Assembly (NCBI RefSeq): GCF_011320115.1
Contig: NZ_JAANOZ010000005.1
Location: 62,001-126,000 of the forward strand
Direction of reading: 5' to 3'
DNA from: Croceibacterium segetis
GTDB taxonomy: Bacteria > Pseudomonadota > Alphaproteobacteria > Sphingomonadales > Sphingomonadaceae
Length of the DNA stretch: 64,000 bases
Part shown: positions 54,540 to 63,547 of the stretch, piece by piece
Numbering within the stretch: the first letter of the stretch is position 1
Layout of the letters: the number at the start of each line of letters is the position of its first letter
Notes under the pieces: model-generated
What the model was told of the DNA's origin: nothing
Database searches by the model: none
What the model saw: the letters and a program-made list of their open reading frames with translations, nothing else
Position numbers and translations under genes: made by a program

Positions 54540-55623
54540 CGGGAGCCTTCTCCAGGAAGGGGCGCGGATTGACCACGCGATTGTTGATGCGCACCTCGAA
54601 GTGGAGGTGCGGGCCGGTCGAGCGGCCGGTGCTGCCGATCGCCCCGATCACGGTTCCCGCGGCAACTTGCTGTCCGACTTTGGCCATGGTCTTCGACATG
54701 TGCGCGTAACGCGTAAGCAAACCGTTACCGTGACTGATCTCGACCACGTTGCCGTAGCCCCTGATCTGTCCGACGAAGCTGACCTGGCCATCGGCGGTGG
54801 CGTGGATCGGCGCGCCGTAGGCGCCCTTGAAGTCAAGTCCGGGGTGGAACGCGCCGCCGCCGGTGAAGGGATCGCTGCGATAACCGAAGGTCGAGGTGAT
54901 CAGCCCGCCGTCGGCCGGCATGACCTGTGGAATGCCTTCGAGCCCCTGCTCATACGCGTCCATCCGGGCGAGGCTGAGGCCGAGCCGCTCGAAGCGCGGG
55001 TCGGTCGAGCCGTCGCGACTGGTCGAGAGCTTCTCGAGCGGGCCGCCCTGCGCTTCGCGCATCGAGGCGAGCACTGCCCGCGGATCAAGGCCGAGCTTGC
55101 GCAGCGCCAGTTCGCTGCGCTTGGCGCGGCGATCGGCATAGCGGGTGAGATTCTCGACGAAAGCGAGCTGGCGCGCCTCGAGCCGGGCGAGGCCCGCCGC
55201 TTCGGGGATCGATTCGCTGACCTTGTCGACGGTCTTGGCCGCTTCGCCACGGCTGTCGGAGACATGCTCGTCGGGACGCACGTCGTCAGGCAGCATCGGC
55301 AACACGTCTTCGATGAAGTCCTGCCGCCGCTTGAGGTCGTCGGCCACTTTGCCGAGATCGCCGCGATAGGCGGCGACGCGATTTTCCGCCTTGGCGACTT
55401 GCGCCTCGCGATCGAGCAGGTCGGCGCGGTGATATTGCATGAAACCCATCACTGCCATCGACCCGCCCCAGGCGAGCAGAATCGCCAGCGCTCCGCCGGC
55501 GGCGGCCATCTGCATCTTCGACGTGACGGTGACGAAGCGCACCTGTCCGCGTGAACGCATGAAGAATTCGCGGTCTGGGAACCAGCCTTGCAGGCGCTCC
55601 CGTACCGCGGCGACGGTAATCAT
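54481..55623 (-). CDS. M23/LytM peptidase with TM anchor and coiled coil (bactofilin partner)
   Basis: A 380-residue type II membrane protein. A TM segment sits near residues 35-60 (GGALAILLAWGGSMAVMGFM), a long coiled coil (HRADLLDREAQVAKAENRVAAYRGDLGKVADDLKRR) follows, and then an M23 domain with the zinc site in FHPGLDFKGAYG and HLHFEVRIN. The architecture is that of LmdC/DipM-like endopeptidases that bactofilins recruit. Its 3' end overlaps the bactofilin gene by 59 bases, an unusually long overlap that couples their translation. I chose Met at 55623. Confidence 0.92.
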   Translation of the reverse strand: MITVAAVRERLQGWFPDREFFMRSRGQVRFVTVTSKMQMAAAGGALAILLAWGGSMAVMGFMQYHRADLLDREAQVAKAENRVAAYRGDLGKVADDLKRRQDFIEDVLPMLPDDVRPDEHVSDSRGEAAKTVDKVSESIPEAAGLARLEARQLAFVENLTRYADRRAKRSELALRKLGLDPRAVLASMREAQGGPLEKLSTSRDGSTDPRFERLGLSLARMDAYEQGLEGIPQVMPADGGLITSTFGYRSDPFTGGGAFHPGLDFKGAYGAPIHATADGQVSFVGQIRGYGNVVEISHGNGLLTRYAHMSKTMAKVGQQVAAGTVIGAIGSTGRSTGPHLHFEVRINNRVVNPRPFLEKAPDVLEEARGTIASRGTAVRG

Positions 55624-55855
55624 TATTTCGGTGACCCCCGAGTCCCGTTCCGATCGCCAACGGCGGTAGCGCGACAATTGTTAATGACAAATCGGACGAG
55701 CCCGACTCGCCGCCGAGTCGAGCGGGAATCGGGGTGAAGCGTTAAGATGTTGCGGGGAATCGCAATTTCGCCGGGAACCTGACCCGAATCGGCCAAAACC
55801 GAGTCCACGTTGAGTCCGGCCTGACAGACGCGTTCGGCAATGCTAAGGGGCGCCG
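55624..55855. other. Divergent promoter region between M23 gene and proA
   Basis: This 232-base gap separates divergent genes. A palindrome CGACTCG-CCGC-CGAGTCG lies at 55703-55720. It could be an operator or a terminator-like hairpin but matches no motif I know. AT-rich patches (TTGTTAATGACAAAT at 55679-55693, CGTTAAGATGTTG at 55740-55752) could hold promoter elements. Nothing else is evident. Confidence 0.4.
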
Positions 55856-57130
55856 ATGTCGACCGCCCCGGACCCTCAATTCGACGCAGAAGCGCTCGTC
55901 GGCGTTCTCGCCCGCGCGGGCCGCAAGGCGCAGCGCGTGCTGGCCCGGATGGACGAGGGGGCGAAGGCCGCCGCGCTGCGGGCCGCCGCCGCGGCGCTGC
56001 GCCGCCATGGCGAAAAGATTCTCGCCGCCAACGCCCAGGACGTCACTGCCGGCGAAGCGCGCGGGTTGACCGGCGCGTTGCTCGACCGGTTGCGGCTCGA
56101 TCCCGGCAGGCTCGAAGCCATGGCCGCCGCCGTCGAAGCGGTCGCCGCGCTGCCCGACCCGGTCGGCGAAGTGATTTCGCACAGCACCGTGCCGAGCGGG
56201 CTCGATCTCACGCGCGTGCGCATCCCGATCGGGCTGATCGGCATCGTCTACGAAAGCCGCCCCAACGTCACCGCCGATGCCGCGGCGCTGTGCGTGCGCG
56301 CCGGCAACGCGGTGCTGCTGCGCGGGGGCAGCGAGGCGGTCAACTCGAACCGCGCGATCCATGCCGCGCTCGCCGAGGGGCTCGCCGAGGCGGGCGTCCC
56401 GGCCGAGGTGGTGCAACTGATGCCGACGCAGGACCGCGAGGCGGTCGGGGCGATGCTCCGCGCCGCGGGGCTGATCGACATGATCGTGCCGCGCGGCGGC
56501 AAGGGGCTCGTCGAGCGGGTGCAGAACGATGCCCGCGTGCCGGTGCTCGCGCACCTCGACGGCATTTGCCACACCTACATCCACGCCGCGGCCGACCCGG
56601 CGATGGCCGAGAAGGTCGCGCTCAATGCCAAGATGCGCCGCACCGGCATCTGCGGGGCGATGGAGACGCTGCTGCTCGACACCGCCTTTCCGGCGGCTCA
56701 CGCGGTGGTCGATGCCTTGCTCGAGTCCGGGTGCGAGCTGCGCGGCGATGCGCGCGCGCAGGCGATCGATCCGCGGATCAAGCCGGCGAGCGCCAACGAC
56801 TGGGACTGCGAGTATCTCGACGCCATCCTTTCGGTCGCGGTGGTCGACGGCCTGGATGCCGCACTCGACCATATCGCCCGCCATTCCTCGGGCCATACCG
56901 ACGCGATCGTCACCGCCGACCAGGCCGCCGCCGAGCGCTTTCTTGCCGAAGTCGACAGCGCGATCGTGATGGTCAACGCCAGCACGCAGTTCGCCGATGG
57001 CGGCGAGTTCGGCCTCGGCGCCGAGATCGGCATCGCCACCGGCCGCCTGCACGCGCGCGGCCCGGTCGCACTCGAAGGCCTGACGACCTACAAGTGGGTC
57101 GTGCGCGGCACCGGCCAGACGCGGCCCTGA
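55856..57130 (+). CDS. proA: Gamma-glutamyl phosphate reductase
   Basis: A 424-residue NADPH-dependent enzyme of proline synthesis. The catalytic Cys is in NAKMRRTGICGAMETLL; other blocks are VRIPIGLIGIVYESRPNVTADAAALCVRAGNAVLLRGGSEA, MIVPRGGKGL, SGHTDAIVT and ASTQFADGGEFGLGAEIGIATGRLHARGPVALEGLTTYKW. Length is standard. The glutamate-5-kinase gene proB is not in the window. Start ATG at 55856. Confidence 0.95.
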   Translation: MSTAPDPQFDAEALVGVLARAGRKAQRVLARMDEGAKAAALRAAAAALRRHGEKILAANAQDVTAGEARGLTGALLDRLRLDPGRLEAMAAAVEAVAALPDPVGEVISHSTVPSGLDLTRVRIPIGLIGIVYESRPNVTADAAALCVRAGNAVLLRGGSEAVNSNRAIHAALAEGLAEAGVPAEVVQLMPTQDREAVGAMLRAAGLIDMIVPRGGKGLVERVQNDARVPVLAHLDGICHTYIHAAADPAMAEKVALNAKMRRTGICGAMETLLLDTAFPAAHAVVDALLESGCELRGDARAQAIDPRIKPASANDWDCEYLDAILSVAVVDGLDAALDHIARHSSGHTDAIVTADQAAAERFLAEVDSAIVMVNASTQFADGGEFGLGAEIGIATGRLHARGPVALEGLTTYKWVVRGTGQTRP

Positions 57131-57191
57131 ACGAGCGCGCTTGAACGACTCCGCTACTCGCCCCTAAGAGCGGGCGAAGAAGGAGACCTCC

Positions 57192-58238
57192 ATGCGCTAC
57201 AATCGCCTCGGCAGTTCCGGCCTGATCGTCTCCGAGCTGTGCCTTGGGGCGATGACCTTCGGCACGCGGGCGAGCCGCTTCGGGCTGGTCCACGGCCTCG
57301 ACCAGGACGCGGCGACCGCGCTGGTCAGGCAGGCCTTCGACGCCGGCGTGAACTTCATCGACACCGCCAATGTATACACCGAGGGGCAGTCGGAGGAATT
57401 CGTCGGCGGCGCGCTCAAGGCGCTCGGCCTGCCGCGCAGCCAGGCGATCGTCGCCACCAAGGCGACCGGCGGGATGGGCCCCGGCAAGATGGAATCCGGG
57501 TTCTCGAAGAAGCACCTGCTCGACCAGATCGACGCCAGCCTCGCGCGCCTCTCGCTCGACTACGTCGACCTCTACCAAATCCACGCCTGGGATCCGCACA
57601 CGCCGATGGAGGAAGCGCTTCGCGCTCTGGAGGACATCGTCCGCTCCGGCCGGGCGCGTTACGTCGGGGTGTCCAATTGGGCCGCCTGGCAGATCATGAA
57701 GGCGCTCGGCATCCAGGAACGGCGCGGGTGGGACAAGTTCGTCAGCCTGCAAGCCTATTACACCGTCGCCGGGCGCGACCTCGAGCGCGAGCTCGCGCCG
57801 CTGCTCAGGAGCGAAGGCGTCGGACTGATGGTCTGGAGCCCGCTCGCCGGTGGGCTGCTCTCGGGCAAGTACACGCTCAATGCCGAGGGCGAGATCGAAG
57901 GCGAGGGCCGCCGCGCGGCGTTCGATTTCCCGGTGGTCGACAAGCCCCGCGCAATGGCGCTGGTCGAGGCGATGCGCCCGCTGGCCGAGGCCAAGGGCGT
58001 GTCGGTTGCGGGGATTGCGCTCGCCTGGCTACTCCACCAGGAGGTCGTCTCGACTGTGATCGTCGGCGCCAAGCGCGCCGAGCAGCTGAGCGAGAACCTC
58101 GCCGCCACCGAGATTGAGCTCACCGCCGACGAGCTCGCCGGTCTTGCCGATCTGAGCGCATTGCCGCGCGAATACCCCGGATGGATGTTCGACATGCAGG
58201 GCGGGTACTATGCCGACAAGGTTTCGCCGAGGCGGTGA
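57192..58238 (+). CDS. Aldo/keto reductase
   Basis: A 348-residue NADPH-dependent AKR of the YajO/Gfo-like group: YNRLGSSGLIVSELCLGAMTFG, DAGVNFIDTANVYTEGQSEEFVGGAL, ATKATGGMG, VDLYQIHAWDPHTPMEEAL, VGVSNWAAWQIMKA, and VWSPLAGGLLSGKYTL. The catalytic Asp and Tyr lie in FIDTANVYTEG. A ribosome-binding GGAGA precedes the ATG. Its TGA overlaps the nadD GTG. Substrate unknown. Confidence 0.9.
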   Translation: MRYNRLGSSGLIVSELCLGAMTFGTRASRFGLVHGLDQDAATALVRQAFDAGVNFIDTANVYTEGQSEEFVGGALKALGLPRSQAIVATKATGGMGPGKMESGFSKKHLLDQIDASLARLSLDYVDLYQIHAWDPHTPMEEALRALEDIVRSGRARYVGVSNWAAWQIMKALGIQERRGWDKFVSLQAYYTVAGRDLERELAPLLRSEGVGLMVWSPLAGGLLSGKYTLNAEGEIEGEGRRAAFDFPVVDKPRAMALVEAMRPLAEAKGVSVAGIALAWLLHQEVVSTVIVGAKRAEQLSENLAATEIELTADELAGLADLSALPREYPGWMFDMQGGYYADKVSPRR

Positions 58239-58900
58239 ACCGCTCCGGCCCGCTTACCGGGCTGCTCGGGGGCAGCTTCAATCCGGCGCACGGGGCGCAC
58301 CGCCGAATCTCGCTCGCGGCGCTCGAGGCACTCGGGCTGGACGAGGTCTGGTGGCTGGTCTCGCCGGGCAATCCCCTCAAGCCGCAGGCCGGGATGGCGC
58401 CGCTCGCCGCGCGCGTGCGCTCGGCCCGCGCCCAGGCCCACCGCGCCCCGATCCGGGTGAGCGCGATCGAGCGCCAGCTGGGCACCCGCTACACCATCGA
58501 TACGTTGCGGGCGCTCAAGCGGCGGTACCCGAAACGGCGGTTCGTCTGGCTGATGGGAGCGGACAATCTCGCCCAGCTGCACTTGTGGCGGGATTGGCGG
58601 GGATTGGCCCGGGAGATGCCGATTGCGGTGATCGCCCGTCCCGGCTATGATGGCAAGGCCCTCGCGAGCCCCGCGATGGCCTGGCTGCGGCGCTACCGGT
58701 TGCCCGCGACCTGCTTGAAAAACCGGCTGGAATGGAGCGCCCCGGCGCTGATCGAATTGCGTTTTGACCCCGATCCGCGCTCGGCGACTGCGATGCGCCA
58801 GGCGGATCCGGACTGGGCCCGGCGACTGGCCGGCCCCCCGCCCCGCGACGCGGTGACGCACTCGCTCATTTCCGATTTCGCAGGCAGCCACGCTGGATGA
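58235..58900 (+). CDS. nadD: Nicotinate-nucleotide adenylyltransferase
   Basis: A 221-residue NAD biosynthesis enzyme joining ATP and nicotinate mononucleotide. LLGGSFNPAHGAHRRISLAALEALGLDEVWWLVSPGNPLK contains the nucleotidylyltransferase signature (GSFNPxHxGH; here HGAH). ERQLGTRYTIDTLRAL and RFVWLMGADNLAQLHLWRDW follow. The start is GTG at 58235, overlapping the AKR stop (GTGA); a longer ORF exists but its N-terminus is not conserved. RsfS follows as in many bacteria. Confidence 0.92.
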   Translation: MNRSGPLTGLLGGSFNPAHGAHRRISLAALEALGLDEVWWLVSPGNPLKPQAGMAPLAARVRSARAQAHRAPIRVSAIERQLGTRYTIDTLRALKRRYPKRRFVWLMGADNLAQLHLWRDWRGLAREMPIAVIARPGYDGKALASPAMAWLRRYRLPATCLKNRLEWSAPALIELRFDPDPRSATAMRQADPDWARRLAGPPPRDAVTHSLISDFAGSHAG

Positions 58901-58954
58901 CGCCAGCCGCACCTGCGTCGGCCATTCCTTGCTTCAGGAGCACACACTGCTGCG

Positions 58955-59389
58955 ATGACTCCAGCGCAGACTGCGCCGGCTGCTGCCGGCATCTCGAAAC
59001 CCGCCCGCATGGGTGAGATCTCCTCTTCTCCAACCGCCGTGCCCGGCTCGCTCCACGCGCTCGTTCTCGAAAGCCTCGACGACGACCAGGCGCTCGACGT
59101 CGTGTCGATCCCGCTGGAGGGCAAGTCGAGCATCGCCGACTTCATGGTGATCGCCTCGGGCCGCTCGACGCGGCAAGTCGCCGCGATCGCCACGCACCTG
59201 GCCGAGCGGCTCAAGGCCCGCGGTCACGGAAGCCCGCGGATCGAGGGCTTGCCGGCGGCCGACTGGGTGCTGATCGACGCCGGCGATGTCGTCGTCCACC
59301 TGTTCCGCCCCGAGGTTCGCAGCTTCTACAATCTCGAGCGGATGTGGGGCTTCGGCGACGAACCGGCCGCGGCCGCCGGCAGCGCCTGA
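58955..59389 (+). CDS. rsfS: Ribosomal silencing factor RsfS
   Basis: A 144-residue protein that binds uL14 and keeps 50S subunits from joining 30S during starvation. The conserved core is LHALVLESLDDDQALDVVSIPLEGKSSIADFMVIASGRSTRQVAAIATHLAERLKARG and IDAGDVVVHLFRPEVRSFYNLERMWG. It has an N-terminal extension of about 30 residues rich in Ala/Pro/Ser; the Met at 59009 (MGEISSS) is an alternative start. nadD-rsfS-rlmH is a conserved order. Confidence 0.93.
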   Translation: MTPAQTAPAAAGISKPARMGEISSSPTAVPGSLHALVLESLDDDQALDVVSIPLEGKSSIADFMVIASGRSTRQVAAIATHLAERLKARGHGSPRIEGLPAADWVLIDAGDVVVHLFRPEVRSFYNLERMWGFGDEPAAAAGSA

Positions 59390-59407
59390 GCGTTCGCGAC
59401 CGGGGCG

Positions 59408-59830
59408 ATGCTGCTGCACGTCGTCGCCCGCGGCAAGATCGGCCGTTCGCCTGAGGCCGAGCTGGTCGAGCGTTACGCCAGGCGGATCGCCTGGCCGCTC
59501 AAGCTGACCGAGCTCCCCGAAACGGGCGGTCGCCTCCCTGCAGCGCGAACGCCCATGCGCACGGTGCTGCTCGACGAGAAGGGCCGGCAGCTTTCGTCGG
59601 AAGATCTCGCCAGGCAGCTTGAAACCTGGCGCGACGGCGGCATTCGCGAGGCGCGGTTTGTGATCGGCGCGGCCGATGGGCACGAAAATGCAGAGCGCGC
59701 CGAAGCCGACGTCCTGCTTGCGTTCGGCGCCGCGACCTGGCCGCACCTCCTCGCCCGGGCGATGCTGCTCGAGCAGTTGTTCCGCGCGACCAGCATCCTT
59801 GCGGGGCATCCCTATCATCGGGCAGGGTAG
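59408..59830 (+). CDS. rlmH: 23S rRNA (pseudouridine1915-N3)-methyltransferase RlmH
   Basis: A 140-residue SPOUT methyltransferase. The knot and C-terminal segments FVIGAADGHE and LLARAMLLEQLFRATSILAGHPYHR (typical RlmH C-terminus HPYHR) are intact; LLHVVARGKIG begins the protein. It methylates pseudouridine 1915 in helix 69. Immediately followed (4-base gap) by the EnvC-like gene. Confidence 0.95.
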   Translation: MLLHVVARGKIGRSPEAELVERYARRIAWPLKLTELPETGGRLPAARTPMRTVLLDEKGRQLSSEDLARQLETWRDGGIREARFVIGAADGHENAERAEADVLLAFGAATWPHLLARAMLLEQLFRATSILAGHPYHRAG

Positions 59831-59834
59831 CGCC

Positions 59835-61037
59835 ATGAACCGCGCGCCGTTCCTGTTCCCCCTCGCCGCCCTGCTCGCGGCGGGCGCCGGCGCGGTGCAG
59901 TTCTCGCCTGACGCCGATCCGGCCGCGACGCGCGAGGAATTGCGCCAGGCGCTCGCCGACGGCCGGATGGCCGAAGCGCGCAGCAGGATCCTCGAAGCCC
60001 AGGCCGCGCGAGCGGTCGAGGCTGCCGACAAGACCGCGCGCCAGGCGGCTGCCCTCGCCGCGCGCATCCAGCAGGCAGAGGCCGGGATCGCCGCCGCGCA
60101 GGCGCGTATCAGCCTGATCGACCGCGAGCGCCAGGCGCTGCGCGAGCAACTCGGCGCGGAGCAGCGCCCGGTGGTGCGGCTGACCGCCGCGCTGCAGCAG
60201 TTTTCGCGGCGCCCGGTCGCGCTCTCCGTGCTGCGGCCCGGCTCGGTGCTCGAGATGGTCTACACCCGCGCCTTGCTGGCGAGCGCGGTGCCGGTGGTCC
60301 GCAAGCGCACCTCGCACTTGCGGGCGCAGCTCGCGCGCGGTCGCGAGCTGCGCCGGCAAGCGGCGCTCGCTCTCGCCGGCTTGCATGACGAGAGCCTCGC
60401 GCTTGCCGGGCGCAAGCGGCAGTTGGCGGACATCGAGACCCGCCAGCGGCTCGCTTCGCGCACCGCCACCGGCAGTGCCGCGCGCGAGAGCGAGCGGGCG
60501 TTGGCGCTCGCCGAACAGGCGCGTGACCTCAGCTCGCTGGTCGGCGAGCTCGACCGAGCCGGGGCCCTGCGGCGCCGGCTGGCGGCGTTGCCCGGCCCGG
60601 TCCTGCGGCCCGCGCGGCCCGAGGACGCGCAGCTCGTCACCATAGCGCCATCCGCTGTGAGCGGCGTCGGCCCCCCGCCGGCGCCGTACCTGCTGCCGGT
60701 TGCCGGCCGCACGGTGGCCGGCTTCGCAGCGAGCGGGGACGCCGGGACCAGCAACGGCCTCACCCTCGCCCCGCGCCCCGGCGCCCAGGTTGTCGCGCCA
60801 GGTGCGGGGCGCGTCGCCTTCGCCGGCCCCTACCGCGGTTATGGCCGCATCGTCATCCTCGAGCACGATGGCGGCTGGACCAGCCTGGTCACCGGCCTTG
60901 CCCGGGTCGACGTCCGGGTCGGGGACCGCCTGGTCGGCGGCGCGCCGCTCGGCGTCGCCGGGCAGGGGCAGCCGACGGTGTCGCTCGAGCTGCGGCGCGA
61001 CAACGAGCCGGTCAACCCGCTCCAATATCTGCGCTGA
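59835..61037 (+). CDS. EnvC-like murein hydrolase activator (degenerate LytM)
   Basis: A 400-residue exported protein: short signal (LFPLAALLAAGAGAV), a long coiled coil (about 30-260, with repeated Ala/Arg/Gln/Glu heptads such as AARIQQAEAGIAAAQARISLIDRERQALREQL) and a C-terminal LytM-like domain (LTLAPRPGAQVVAPGAGRVAFAGPYRGYGRIVILEHDGGWTSLVTGL, SLELRRDNEPVNPLQYL). The zinc-ligand HxH segment of active M23 peptidases (LHFE) reads SLEL, so it is predicted catalytically dead. Such proteins activate amidases at the septum. Confidence 0.88.
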   Translation: MNRAPFLFPLAALLAAGAGAVQFSPDADPAATREELRQALADGRMAEARSRILEAQAARAVEAADKTARQAAALAARIQQAEAGIAAAQARISLIDRERQALREQLGAEQRPVVRLTAALQQFSRRPVALSVLRPGSVLEMVYTRALLASAVPVVRKRTSHLRAQLARGRELRRQAALALAGLHDESLALAGRKRQLADIETRQRLASRTATGSAARESERALALAEQARDLSSLVGELDRAGALRRRLAALPGPVLRPARPEDAQLVTIAPSAVSGVGPPPAPYLLPVAGRTVAGFAASGDAGTSNGLTLAPRPGAQVVAPGAGRVAFAGPYRGYGRIVILEHDGGWTSLVTGLARVDVRVGDRLVGGAPLGVAGQGQPTVSLELRRDNEPVNPLQYLR

Positions 61038-61115
61038 TATCGACGAGGGCCACGCCTCATCTGGCGTTAAGGCCTCTCACGCGATAGAAGGCGCGCAGAA
61101 ATGCAAGGATTCCCG

Positions 61116-62450
61116 ATGAAGATTGCCGCCTCGCTGCGTGCGCTCGCTCTGCTGACTTCGGTCGCGCTCCTGCCCGCCGCCACCGCCGGCTTCGCCCAGG
61201 TGGACGGCCGCATCTCGCCCGAATTCGCCAAGTTCTTCGCGGTCTACGAACGGATCAAGGCGAACTATGTCGAATCGGTCGACGACAAGACGCTGATCAA
61301 GGGCGCGATCGACGGCATGCTCGCCTCGCTCGACCCCCACTCGGCTTATCTCGAAGGCGCCGGCTTCGAGCGGCTGACAACGATGATCGACGGCAATTAC
61401 CAGGGCCTCGGCATTTCGGTGCAGATGGACGACGGCGCCGTGAAAGTGGTCTCACCGTTCAAGGGCAGCCCCGCGGACAAGGCCGGCATCAAGGCAGGCG
61501 ACTATATCACGCACATCAACGGCAAGCTGATCTACGGGCTCGATATCGACGACGCGGTCGAGCAGATGCGCGGGCCGGCTGGCAGCACGATTCGCCTCTC
61601 GCTGGTGCGCGAAGGCCGCGACGAGCCGTTCGACGTCACCGTGACCCGCGGGACGATCGAACTCGAGCCGGTCACCTCGGAGCTCAAGAGCGGCAATATC
61701 GGCTACATCAGCGTCAACGAGTTCAGCCGCGACGTTGGCCGCGACGTCAACGGCGCTCTGAAGGCACTCAAGGCGCAGGCCAAGGGCCATCTCGGCGGCC
61801 TGGTGCTCGACTTGCGCAAGAACCCGGGCGGTTCACTCGACGAAGCGGTGGCGCTCAGCGACCTGTTCCTCACCGACGGGCAGATCGTTTCGCAGCGCGG
61901 CCGCAACAAGCGCGACACGATCTATTACGACGCCGAGAGCATGTTCCCCGGCGACGTCGCCGCGGGCACCCCGATCATCGTGCTGATCGACGGCGGCACC
62001 GCTTCGGCCAGCGAGATCGTCGCCGGCGCGTTGCAGGACCAGCACCGCGCGCTGATCATGGGCGAGCGCAGCTTCGGCAAGGGCAGCGTTCAGTCGCTGC
62101 TGCCGCTGACCAAGGACAGCGCGCTCAAGCTGACCACCGCGCGCTATTACACCCCGGCCGGGCGGTCTGTGCAGGAAGGCGGCATCAAGCCCGACATCCG
62201 CGTGCCCCAGCTCAGCGATCCCGACGAGGCGCTGCGGCTGAAGTACGCCTATCGCGAAAGCGATCTCAAGCGACACCTGGTCAACGAGGCAGCGCTCAAG
62301 GACGACGACCTCGAGAACGACGCCAAGCCCGATCCGCGCTTCACCGAGACCGCCGAGCAGTTGAAGAAGCAAGGCATCGACGACTTCCAGCTGCATTACG
62401 CGCTGCAGACGTTGGCTCACACCGCCAACGTACGAACCGCGCAACGCTGA
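61116..62450 (+). CDS. ctpA: S41-family C-terminal processing peptidase
   Basis: A 444-residue periplasmic serine protease. A signal peptide (LRALALLTSVALLPAATAGFAQ) precedes a PDZ domain (about 90-170: GLGISVQMDDGAVKVVSPFKGSPADKAGIKAGDYITHINGK) and the S41 core (LGGLVLDLRKNPGGSLDEAVALSDLF; catalytic Ser in GGTASASEIVAGAL; Lys in GERSFGKGSVQSL). It processes periplasmic or wall-associated proteins. I chose Met at 61116, which has AAGGA upstream; Met at 61101 gives five more residues. Confidence 0.94.
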   Translation: MKIAASLRALALLTSVALLPAATAGFAQVDGRISPEFAKFFAVYERIKANYVESVDDKTLIKGAIDGMLASLDPHSAYLEGAGFERLTTMIDGNYQGLGISVQMDDGAVKVVSPFKGSPADKAGIKAGDYITHINGKLIYGLDIDDAVEQMRGPAGSTIRLSLVREGRDEPFDVTVTRGTIELEPVTSELKSGNIGYISVNEFSRDVGRDVNGALKALKAQAKGHLGGLVLDLRKNPGGSLDEAVALSDLFLTDGQIVSQRGRNKRDTIYYDAESMFPGDVAAGTPIIVLIDGGTASASEIVAGALQDQHRALIMGERSFGKGSVQSLLPLTKDSALKLTTARYYTPAGRSVQEGGIKPDIRVPQLSDPDEALRLKYAYRESDLKRHLVNEAALKDDDLENDAKPDPRFTETAEQLKKQGIDDFQLHYALQTLAHTANVRTAQR

Positions 62451-62458
62451 GCGCCAGG

Positions 62459-62929
62459 GTGACGGCATCGGACAAGCTCGCCCAGCGGCTCGCGATCGGC
62501 GTGCCGGCGCTGCTGCTCGGCGGCGCCTATCTGTCACAGTACGGCTTCGGGCTGTTCCCGTGCGAGATGTGCTGGTGGCAACGCTATGCCCATTTCGCCG
62601 CGCTGGCGCTGGCGCTGGCTTCGACAATTGCCGCGCCCAAACGGCTCTGGATCGGTCTCGCAGGACTGGCGATCCTGGTCGCTGGATTGCTCGGGGCTTA
62701 TCATGCCGGCGTCGAGTACAAGTGGTGGGAGGGGGTCACCACCTGCAGCAGCACCGCCGGGGGCAATTCGCTCGACGACATTCTCAACGCCCCGCTGATC
62801 CGCTGCGATGAGCCGCAATGGACGCTGCTGGGCATTTCGCTCGCCGGCTTCAATTTCCTCTTCTCGACCGCCGCGGCGGTGATCATTTTCGTACTGCTCG
62901 GCAGCCGTGCCCAGGAAACCCGGGCGTGA
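62459..62929 (+). CDS. dsbB: Disulfide bond formation protein B
   Basis: A 156-residue inner-membrane quinone reductase that reoxidises DsbA. The first redox pair is PCEMCWWQR (Cys35, Cys38); the second pair is in TTCSSTAGG and LIRCDEPQW. There are four TM helices (about 12-30, 42-58, 62-80, 122-146). Start GTG at 62459. The stop overlaps the coq7 start (GTGA). No dsbA is in the window. Confidence 0.93.
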   Translation: MTASDKLAQRLAIGVPALLLGGAYLSQYGFGLFPCEMCWWQRYAHFAALALALASTIAAPKRLWIGLAGLAILVAGLLGAYHAGVEYKWWEGVTTCSSTAGGNSLDDILNAPLIRCDEPQWTLLGISLAGFNFLFSTAAAVIIFVLLGSRAQETRA

Positions 62930-63444
62930 GCAAGGACCGTTCAGCGATGATCCGGGTCGACCAGGCCGGCGAATACGGGGCGACGCGGATCTATGCCGGG
63001 CAGCTGGCGGTGATGGGCGATCGCGGGCCGCATTCGCCCGACATCCGGGCGATGGCCGAGCAGGAAGCCGGCCACCTCGCTAAGTTCGACGCCCTTGTAG
63101 CCCGGCGCGGGACGCGGCCGACCGCGTTGCAGCCGTTCTGGTCGGTCGCCGGCTATGCGCTAGGCGCGGCCACTGCGCTGATCGGGCCCGAAGCGGCGAT
63201 GGCCTGCACCGCGGCGATCGAGGAAGAGATCGACCGCCACTATACCCGCCAGCTCGCCGAACTCGACGAAAGCGGCGAGGACCCCGAGCTGGCCCGGATG
63301 ATCGGTGAATTCCGCGAGGACGAGCGCGAGCATCGCGACCTGGCGATCGCTGCCGGGGCCGAACGAGCCCCGGGTTACGCGCTGCTGTCGACGGCGATCC
63401 GCCTCGGCTGCCGCGCGGCGATCCGCCTTTCCGAGAAGATTTGA
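62926..63444 (+). CDS. coq7: Demethoxyubiquinone hydroxylase Coq7
   Basis: A 172-residue di-iron membrane-associated hydroxylase in ubiquinone synthesis. Iron ligands appear in RVDQAGEYGATRIYAGQ, MAEQEAGHLAKFD, and EEEIDRHYTRQL, EFREDEREHRDLA. The start is GTG at 62926 (overlapping dsbB); ATG at 62947 is an alternative that would remove seven residues but keeps the core. This is the classical alphaproteobacterial Coq7 (UbiF substitute). Confidence 0.93.
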   Translation: MSKDRSAMIRVDQAGEYGATRIYAGQLAVMGDRGPHSPDIRAMAEQEAGHLAKFDALVARRGTRPTALQPFWSVAGYALGAATALIGPEAAMACTAAIEEEIDRHYTRQLAELDESGEDPELARMIGEFREDEREHRDLAIAAGAERAPGYALLSTAIRLGCRAAIRLSEKI

Positions 63445-63547
63445 CGAGGAACAACGCGTGGGCGCAAAGCGCTTCACTAGGTGTTCACCTGATGGAGGCT
63501 TCATTCGCCGGCTGGCATACGCGGGGCCGCACCGAAGGACAAAGACG

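Noticed and set aside
54280-55554. 424-residue plus-strand ORF opposite the LytM peptidase
   Set aside because: Low-complexity composition and no motif; the opposite strand encodes a clear M23 peptidase and bactofilin.
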